A DNA stretch of 10,480 bases from assembly GCA_900548205.1 (NCBI GenBank), contig URJS01000081.1, forward strand, positions 1-10,480, in the 5' to 3' direction. Below the pieces are notes generated by a model. That model worked only from the letters and a program-made list of their open reading frames with translations, was not told the origin of the DNA and searched no databases. The position numbers and the translations under genes are program-made. This DNA comes from an uncultured Roseburia sp. (lineage in GTDB: Bacteria; Bacillota; Clostridia; Lachnospirales; Lachnospiraceae). This document shows positions 7,247 to 10,480 of the stretch, one piece after another (position 1 is the stretch's first letter; the number at the start of each line of letters is the position of its first letter).

Positions 7247-8296
7247 ATGGAAGAAAAAGTATGGAAGCTGTCTGCGCTTTTTCTGGCGGTGCTGGCAGTT
7301 CTTGCAGTTCTGGCGCTGCCGTACCTTCCGGCGCTTCATACCATAGATGTAGAGTTTAGGGAAGCCCGTCTGGCGCAGAAGGAGTATGAGGAAAATCTTC
7401 TGCAGATGAAACATATAGCGATGCAGAACGGAGGGAGTGCAGACACAAAAAACGGAAAGATCCGTATCCGTCTCCCGGAGGGGGTGGACGGCTCTCGGGT
7501 ACAGGTGACAAATGATTATGTGAAGCAGACGATACAGATTGTAATGCCGCAAACGGACGAGGCGTATTTTGACAGCGCCCCAATTTCGGGCAGCAGCAGT
7601 TACATTGATATGGTCTCCTACCGCAGGCAGGGAGAGACGGGGCTGATTGAAATTGTGACGGACCGGGTGTATGAGCTGGATCTGACATATGATGAAGACT
7701 ATTATTATTTTAATTTTTTGACACCGCAGGAGGTTTATGATAAGGTTGTCGTAATTGATGCGGGACATGGAGGGAGAGATCCGGGAACGATCAGGCGGGG
7801 AGTCAATGAAAAGGATGTGAATCTGGCGATCGCTTTACAGCTAAAGTCGATATTTGAGGAGAGCGGTGAGAGGATTGGCGTGTATTATACACGAATGGAT
7901 GACAGCAATCCCAGCTATGAGCAGAGAGTTCGGCTTGCCAATGAGACAGACGCAGATTTGTTTATCAGCATACATAATAATTCCCTGCAGGGCAGAGGAG
8001 CGTCGTCGACCAAAGGAACACAGGTGATGTATTCAGAAACCTCAGGACTGAGTGAGCAGCTTGCACAGATCTGTCTGGAGGAGATGACAAAGATGCTTGG
8101 AAGTGATAACCGTGGGCTTGTGGAGGGAAACAGTATTTATATTATCCGTAACAGCGTGGTTCCGGTGGCGCTGATCGAGGTTGGTTTTATGACGAGCCCG
8201 GAGGAGCTTGCATTACTGGGAACGGAGGCATATCAAAGACAGGCGGCAGAGGGAATTTACCGCTCTGTTTTTCGGGCGTTTGAGGAAGGCTATTAG
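7247..8296 (+). CDS. N-acetylmuramoyl-L-alanine amidase (Amidase_3 family), membrane-anchored
   Basis: This 349-residue enzyme is predicted to cut the bond between N-acetylmuramic acid and the stem peptide of peptidoglycan. A leucine/alanine-rich membrane segment (about 8-29) with no lipobox Cys suggests a signal anchor, so the enzyme acts outside the membrane. Residues about 68-158 form a beta-rich module that may be an AMIN-like wall-targeting domain. The Amidase_3 domain starts at VVVIDAGHGGRDPG (167-180), and the zinc ligands and catalytic residues are all visible: H174, E188 (NEKD), H243 (SIHNNS) and E311 (ALIEVGFMTS). The domain ends near the C-terminus. It starts 14 bases after the protease gene. 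The family includes CwlD and LytC-type enzymes; I cannot say whether it serves sporulation, division or turnover. Confidence 0.93.
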   Translation: MEEKVWKLSALFLAVLAVLAVLALPYLPALHTIDVEFREARLAQKEYEENLLQMKHIAMQNGGSADTKNGKIRIRLPEGVDGSRVQVTNDYVKQTIQIVMPQTDEAYFDSAPISGSSSYIDMVSYRRQGETGLIEIVTDRVYELDLTYDEDYYYFNFLTPQEVYDKVVVIDAGHGGRDPGTIRRGVNEKDVNLAIALQLKSIFEESGERIGVYYTRMDDSNPSYEQRVRLANETDADLFISIHNNSLQGRGASSTKGTQVMYSETSGLSEQLAQICLEEMTKMLGSDNRGLVEGNSIYIIRNSVVPVALIEVGFMTSPEELALLGTEAYQRQAAEGIYRSVFRAFEEGY

Positions 8297-8310
8297 GGAG
8301 GAAAGCTTCG

Positions 8311-8907
8311 ATGAGGAGAATTGTTTTTGCAACAGGAAATGAAGGAAAGCTGCGTGAGATCAGAAATATCATGGCAGACCTGCCGGTGGAGATTGTTTCC
8401 ATGAAGGAGGCGGGAATTGAAGCAGAGATAGAAGAAACGGGGGAAACATTTGAGGAAAATGCGAAGATTAAAGCGCAGGCAGTAGCTGCGCACACGGATG
8501 ATATTGTGCTGGCAGACGATTCCGGGCTGGAGATAGACTATCTGAATAAGGAGCCGGGGGTGTATTCTGCGCGCTATCTCGGTGAGAATACTTCTTATGA
8601 GATCAAGAACCGGACGATTCTTGACCGTCTTGCCGGAGTTGAAAAAGAGAAGCGGACCGCGCGCTTTGTCTGCGCGATTGCAGCAGTTCTTCCGAACAAG
8701 GAAACGCTGGTCACACGGGAGACGATTGAGGGCTATATTGGAGAGAGGCCGGCAGGAGAAAATGGCTTTGGATATGATCCGATTTTTTATGTGGAGGAAT
8801 ATCAATGCTCTACAGCGGAGCTTAGTGAGGAGCAGAAGAATGCGATCAGCCATCGGGGAAAGGCGCTTCGGGCAATGAAGAAATTGCTGCACGAGTATGG
8901 CGTATAG
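8311..8907 (+). CDS. rdgB: XTP/dITP pyrophosphatase, RdgB/HAM1 family
   Basis: This 198-residue cytosolic enzyme hydrolyses non-canonical purine triphosphates (dITP, XTP) to monophosphates and pyrophosphate, which keeps them out of DNA and RNA. All family signatures are present in order: FATGNEGKLREI (6-17), the metal-binding FEENAKIKA (47-55), DDSGLEID (69-76), GENGFGYDPIFY (149-160) and SHRGKALRAM (180-189). The length is typical. GGAGG lies about 9 bases before ATG 8311. The gene follows the amidase by 14 bases and precedes the phosphoesterase by 15. A pairing of RdgB with a YfcE-like phosphoesterase is a familiar arrangement in Clostridia. Confidence 0.97.
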   Translation: MRRIVFATGNEGKLREIRNIMADLPVEIVSMKEAGIEAEIEETGETFEENAKIKAQAVAAHTDDIVLADDSGLEIDYLNKEPGVYSARYLGENTSYEIKNRTILDRLAGVEKEKRTARFVCAIAAVLPNKETLVTRETIEGYIGERPAGENGFGYDPIFYVEEYQCSTAELSEEQKNAISHRGKALRAMKKLLHEYGV

Positions 8908-8922
8908 CTGTGGGAGGAACAA

Positions 8923-9402
8923 ATGAGAATACTGATTGTAAGTGATACGCATAGGAGACATGGTTATCTGATGGAGGCTTTGGAGCGTGTGCAGCCGATC
9001 GACCGCTTGATCCATCTGGGGGATGCAGAGGGGGAGGAGGAAGAAATTGCATTGCTGGCGGAGTGTCCGGTCGAAATTGTTTTGGGAAACAATGATTTTT
9101 TTTCCGATCTGCCGCGTGAGAAGGTGCTGCAGCTTGGGAGATACCGTGTGCTGCTGACGCATGGTCATTATTATGGTGTCAATATGGGGCTTTCCATGAT
9201 CTGGAAGGAGGCGGCTGCAGGAAATTATGACATAGTGATGTTCGGACATACGCACAGGCCCGTCATTGCGGAGGAAAACGGGGTAATTGCGCTTAATCCG
9301 GGGAGCATTTCTTATCCGAGACAGGAGGGGAGAAGCCCATCTTGTATTCTTATGGAAATTGATCAAAAGGGCGAGGCTCAGTTTGAGATCATGTATTTTT
9401 AG
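8923..9402 (+). CDS. YfcE/MJ0936-like calcineurin-type metallophosphoesterase
   Basis: This 159-residue cytosolic protein covers one small metallophosphoesterase domain, a two-metal hydrolase of phosphodiesters or phosphomonoesters. The five family motifs are clear: SDTH (7-10; D8 and H10), HLGD (31-34; D34), GNND (55-58; N56), THGH (79-82; H80) and GHTH (108-111; H109 and H111). NPGSIS (125-130) is the usual closing motif. The third motif reads GNND where many homologs have GNCD, a tolerated change. It is the last gene of the operon, 15 bases after rdgB. The family has broad in vitro activity, so the physiological substrate is unknown. Confidence 0.94.
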   Translation: MRILIVSDTHRRHGYLMEALERVQPIDRLIHLGDAEGEEEEIALLAECPVEIVLGNNDFFSDLPREKVLQLGRYRVLLTHGHYYGVNMGLSMIWKEAAAGNYDIVMFGHTHRPVIAEENGVIALNPGSISYPRQEGRSPSCILMEIDQKGEAQFEIMYF

Positions 9403-9450
9403 GTACGCCCGGTTAGCGTAAGAGGGTTTATAAAATTGTAAAAAAAGGTG

Positions 9451-9479
9451 TTGACTTTTCAAAGGTTGTCCTATATAAT
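9451..9479 (+). promoter_or_regulatory. consensus promoter for tRNA-Pro and the downstream gene
   Basis: TTGACT (9451-9456) and a perfect TATAAT (9474-9479) are separated by 17 bases. The predicted start near 9486 gives a 55-base leader before the tRNA. No other promoter is apparent before the downstream CDS. Confidence 0.9.
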
Positions 9480-9490
9480 AGCTTTTGCGT

Positions 9491-9518
9491 TACGGAGCGG
9501 ACAGGAAAGGTCACCGTA
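9491..9518 (+). other. stem-loop in the tRNA-Pro leader
   Basis: TACGG (9491-9495) pairs with CCGTA (9514-9518), with a possible inner GAC/GTC pairing (9500-9502 with 9510-9512). CAATTTT follows. It lies within the transcribed leader and may help processing of the tRNA 5' end. The stem is short, so support is modest. Confidence 0.4.
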
Positions 9519-9540
9519 CAATTTTAGTATTATAAACCTT

Positions 9541-9615
9541 CGGGGTGTGGCTCAGCTTGGCTAGAGCGCCTGGTTTGGGACCAGGAGGTCGCAGGTTCGA
9601 ATCCTGTCACCCCGA
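9541..9615 (+). tRNA. tRNA-Pro (anticodon TGG)
   Basis: This is a complete cloverleaf. The acceptor stem CGGGGTG (9541-9547) pairs perfectly with CACCCCG (9608-9614), and the discriminator is A9615. The anticodon stem CCTGG/CCAGG encloses the loop TTTGGGA, which gives anticodon TGG. The T stem 9591-9595/9603-9607 carries the TTCGAAT loop. The CCA end is not encoded. No terminator follows before the next gene. Confidence 0.97.
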
Positions 9616-9671
9616 TTGTGTGTTTTAGCAGTTTGACACTAAGCGAAAATGAGTAAAGGAGAAGAAGACAC

Positions 9672-10136
9672 ATGGGAATTAAAAATTCAGAAATGGACTA
9701 TGATAGGGTAATCACAGATTTAGAAAACTGCTGCCTGAAAGAGGAGCATTGCGGGAACTGTAATAAAAAAGAGTGTATCGTGGGATATGGGCAGAATTGT
9801 CTGACACAGTGTATGAAGGATTCTGTGACATATGTGGAAAACGGTACAGATCATATTCCTTACACAGACTTTAAGGTATATGATGAGGAGGAATTTGAAA
9901 AAGGCATTGCTCATATTTTGAGATTATGCAGATCCTGCAAAACGGACCATTTCGACAACTGTATCATAAGTGTTCTCAGAAACTGCTATGAAATCGGTTT
10001 GTTTGGAGAAGCGCAGGAATATGAGGGAAACAACCTTGTATATCTGGCATCGCTCCATACGAAATATCCTGAGAAGGCGCAAAGGGTGATGGAAGAATTT
10101 CAAAATACAGAAGAATTTTGTGGTACAGAGGAATAG
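9672..10136 (+). CDS. Cys-rich protein with a duplicated four-Cys motif; function unknown
   Basis: This 154-residue acidic, soluble protein has 12 Cys: residues 20, 21, 27, 30, 35, 43, 47, 86, 89, 97, 105 and 150. Two related blocks are visible. The first is C27-x2-C30-x4-C35-x7-C43 and the second is C86-x2-C89-x7-C97-x7-C105. In both, the third Cys begins C-I-(V/I) and the fourth is preceded by Asn (QNC and RNC). This suggests an internal duplication and binding of zinc or an iron-sulfur cluster, though I cannot tell which. There is no signal peptide or membrane segment, so it is probably cytosolic. AAAGGAG (9655-9661) precedes ATG 9672 by 10 bases. It begins 56 bases after tRNA-Pro with no visible terminator, so it is probably read from the tRNA promoter. 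I do not recognise the family. Confidence 0.82.
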   Translation: MGIKNSEMDYDRVITDLENCCLKEEHCGNCNKKECIVGYGQNCLTQCMKDSVTYVENGTDHIPYTDFKVYDEEEFEKGIAHILRLCRSCKTDHFDNCIISVLRNCYEIGLFGEAQEYEGNNLVYLASLHTKYPEKAQRVMEEFQNTEEFCGTEE

Positions 10137-10314
10137 CATTTTCTTAATGAGAAGCTATCTTAGCTGTCGGTGGAAATGTTGGACAGGAAAATGCAGGTAG
10201 GGGAGTATTGGGGGAGAGGGAAAATAATTTTTGTTGCTTTTGTATAGATCAATTTAAGAAAGGGGCAGAATGATGGTAATTGTATAAAAATTCTGAAGGT
10301 TTTAAAATTTAGTC
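10137..10314 (+). other. non-coding stretch with weak inverted repeats
   Basis: I see no convincing gene on either strand here. Two weak inverted repeats are present: AGCTA/TAGCT just after the CDS stop (near 10152-10165), and CAGAAT (10266-10271) with ATTCTG (10290-10295). The second is followed by a partial T run (GGTTTTAAAATTT) and could be a poor terminator for the tRNA-Pro and Cys-rich gene transcript. Neither is a canonical terminator. Confidence 0.4.
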
Positions 10315-10343
10315 TTGCGGAAGCAGAAAGAATGTGGTATTAT
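10315..10343 (+). promoter_or_regulatory. extended -10 promoter for tRNA-Gly
   Basis: TTGCGG (10315-10320) and TATTAT (10338-10343) are separated by 17 bases. A TGG immediately before the -10 (10335-10337) gives an extended -10 (TGn). The predicted start near 10350 leaves about 77 bases of leader before the tRNA. Confidence 0.78.
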
Positions 10344-10353
10344 AAGTGGGTCG

Positions 10354-10420
10354 TCGAGATTAGGGGAGGCAGAAACAACAGTTAGTTGGTTTTCTGGATG
10401 ATCGGATCCTATTATCTCGA
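10354..10420 (+). other. structured leader of tRNA-Gly, nested long hairpin
   Basis: The outer stem TCGAGAT (10354-10360) pairs with ATCTCGA (10414-10420) and continues as TAGG (10361-10364) with CCTA (10408-10411) across a TT bulge. The inner stem CAGAAACAAC (10370-10379) pairs with GTTG (10385-10388) and TTTCTG (10391-10396) around an AGTTA loop, with a GT bulge. TTTT (10421-10424) follows. The whole leader from the predicted start is therefore paired. It could be a processing signal or a weak conditional terminator before the tRNA. It has no T-box or known riboswitch motif that I recognise. Confidence 0.55.
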
Positions 10421-10426
10421 TTTTAT

Positions 10427-10480
10427 GCGGGTGTAGTTCAATGGTAGAACACCAGCCTTCCAAGCTGGATACGTGGGTTC
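10427..10480 (+). tRNA. tRNA-Gly (anticodon TCC), partial at window end
   Basis: The acceptor 5' strand GCGGGTG (10427-10433), D arm GTTC/GAAC and anticodon stem CCAGC/GCTGG are present. The loop CTTCCAA gives anticodon TCC. The sequence stops within the T arm (GTGGGTTC), so the T loop end and the 3' acceptor strand lie beyond the window. Confidence 0.95.

Noticed and set aside
9404..9420. TACGC/GCGTA stem just after the phosphoesterase gene as operon terminator
   Set aside because: The stem is only 5 bp with a 7-base loop, and no T run follows.
8293..9462. 389-codon open frame on the - strand covering rdgB and the phosphoesterase gene
   Set aside because: It is antisense to two genes with complete family motifs. 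It has no matching ribosome site, its translation is rich in Arg, His, Cys and Leu as expected from reversed codons, and it runs into the tRNA-Pro promoter region.
9633..9638. TTGACA as a separate promoter for the Cys-rich gene
   Set aside because: The bases 17 positions on (9656-9661) are AAGGAG, the ribosome site, and no -10-like hexamer occurs at 16-18 spacing.
10262..10287. Tiny reading frame after AAAGGGG near 10258-10265 (MMVIV)
   Set aside because: It has only five codons and no supporting context; chance is the simplest explanation.

Overview
The window looks like a piece of chromosome from a low-to-moderate GC Gram-positive anaerobe of class Clostridia, most likely family Lachnospiraceae. 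This is inferred from strong AGGAGG-type ribosome binding sites, sigma-A promoters close to TTGACA-17-TATAAT, tRNA genes without an encoded CCA, and the gene repertoire (THUMP methyltransferase, C1 protease with stalk and lectin-like parts, amidase, RdgB, YfcE-like phosphoesterase). No database search was possible. All protein genes and all three tRNAs lie on the + strand.

Layout. (1) 4-116: tRNA-Arg(ACG) and its intrinsic terminator. (2) 131-1200: a promoter and a single polytopic acyltransferase-3 membrane protein. (3) 1211-3587: a promoter and a 764-residue protein with a degenerate cyclic-nucleotide-binding-like N-terminus and a long unrecognised remainder. (4) 3588-4297: a small Ser/Asn/Thr/Gly protein built on tandem pentapeptides, an intrinsic terminator, then a single-domain rhodanese. 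(5) 4287-9402: a consensus promoter, with its -35 inside the end of the rhodanese gene, leads a tight five-gene operon: THUMP-domain RNA methyltransferase, secreted papain-type protease, N-acetylmuramoyl-L-alanine amidase, RdgB nucleotide pyrophosphatase and a small metallophosphoesterase. Gaps are 0, 14, 14 and 15 bases. (6) 9451-10136: a consensus promoter drives tRNA-Pro(TGG) and, with no visible terminator or second promoter, apparently also a 154-residue Cys-rich protein. (7) 10137-10480: a non-coding stretch, an extended -10 promoter, a highly structured leader and the start of tRNA-Gly(TCC), which is cut by the window end.

How the genes relate. The large operon mixes envelope functions (protease and amidase, both exported or membrane-anchored) with housekeeping ones (rRNA modification, removal of non-canonical nucleotides). 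Joint expression is well supported by spacing, but a joint pathway is not. I see no mobile elements, CRISPR arrays, integrases or defence genes. The region reads as core chromosome. The less ordinary items are the Cys-rich protein with an internally duplicated four-Cys motif downstream of tRNA-Pro, the pentapeptide-repeat microprotein, the large CNBD-like protein and the structured tRNA leaders.
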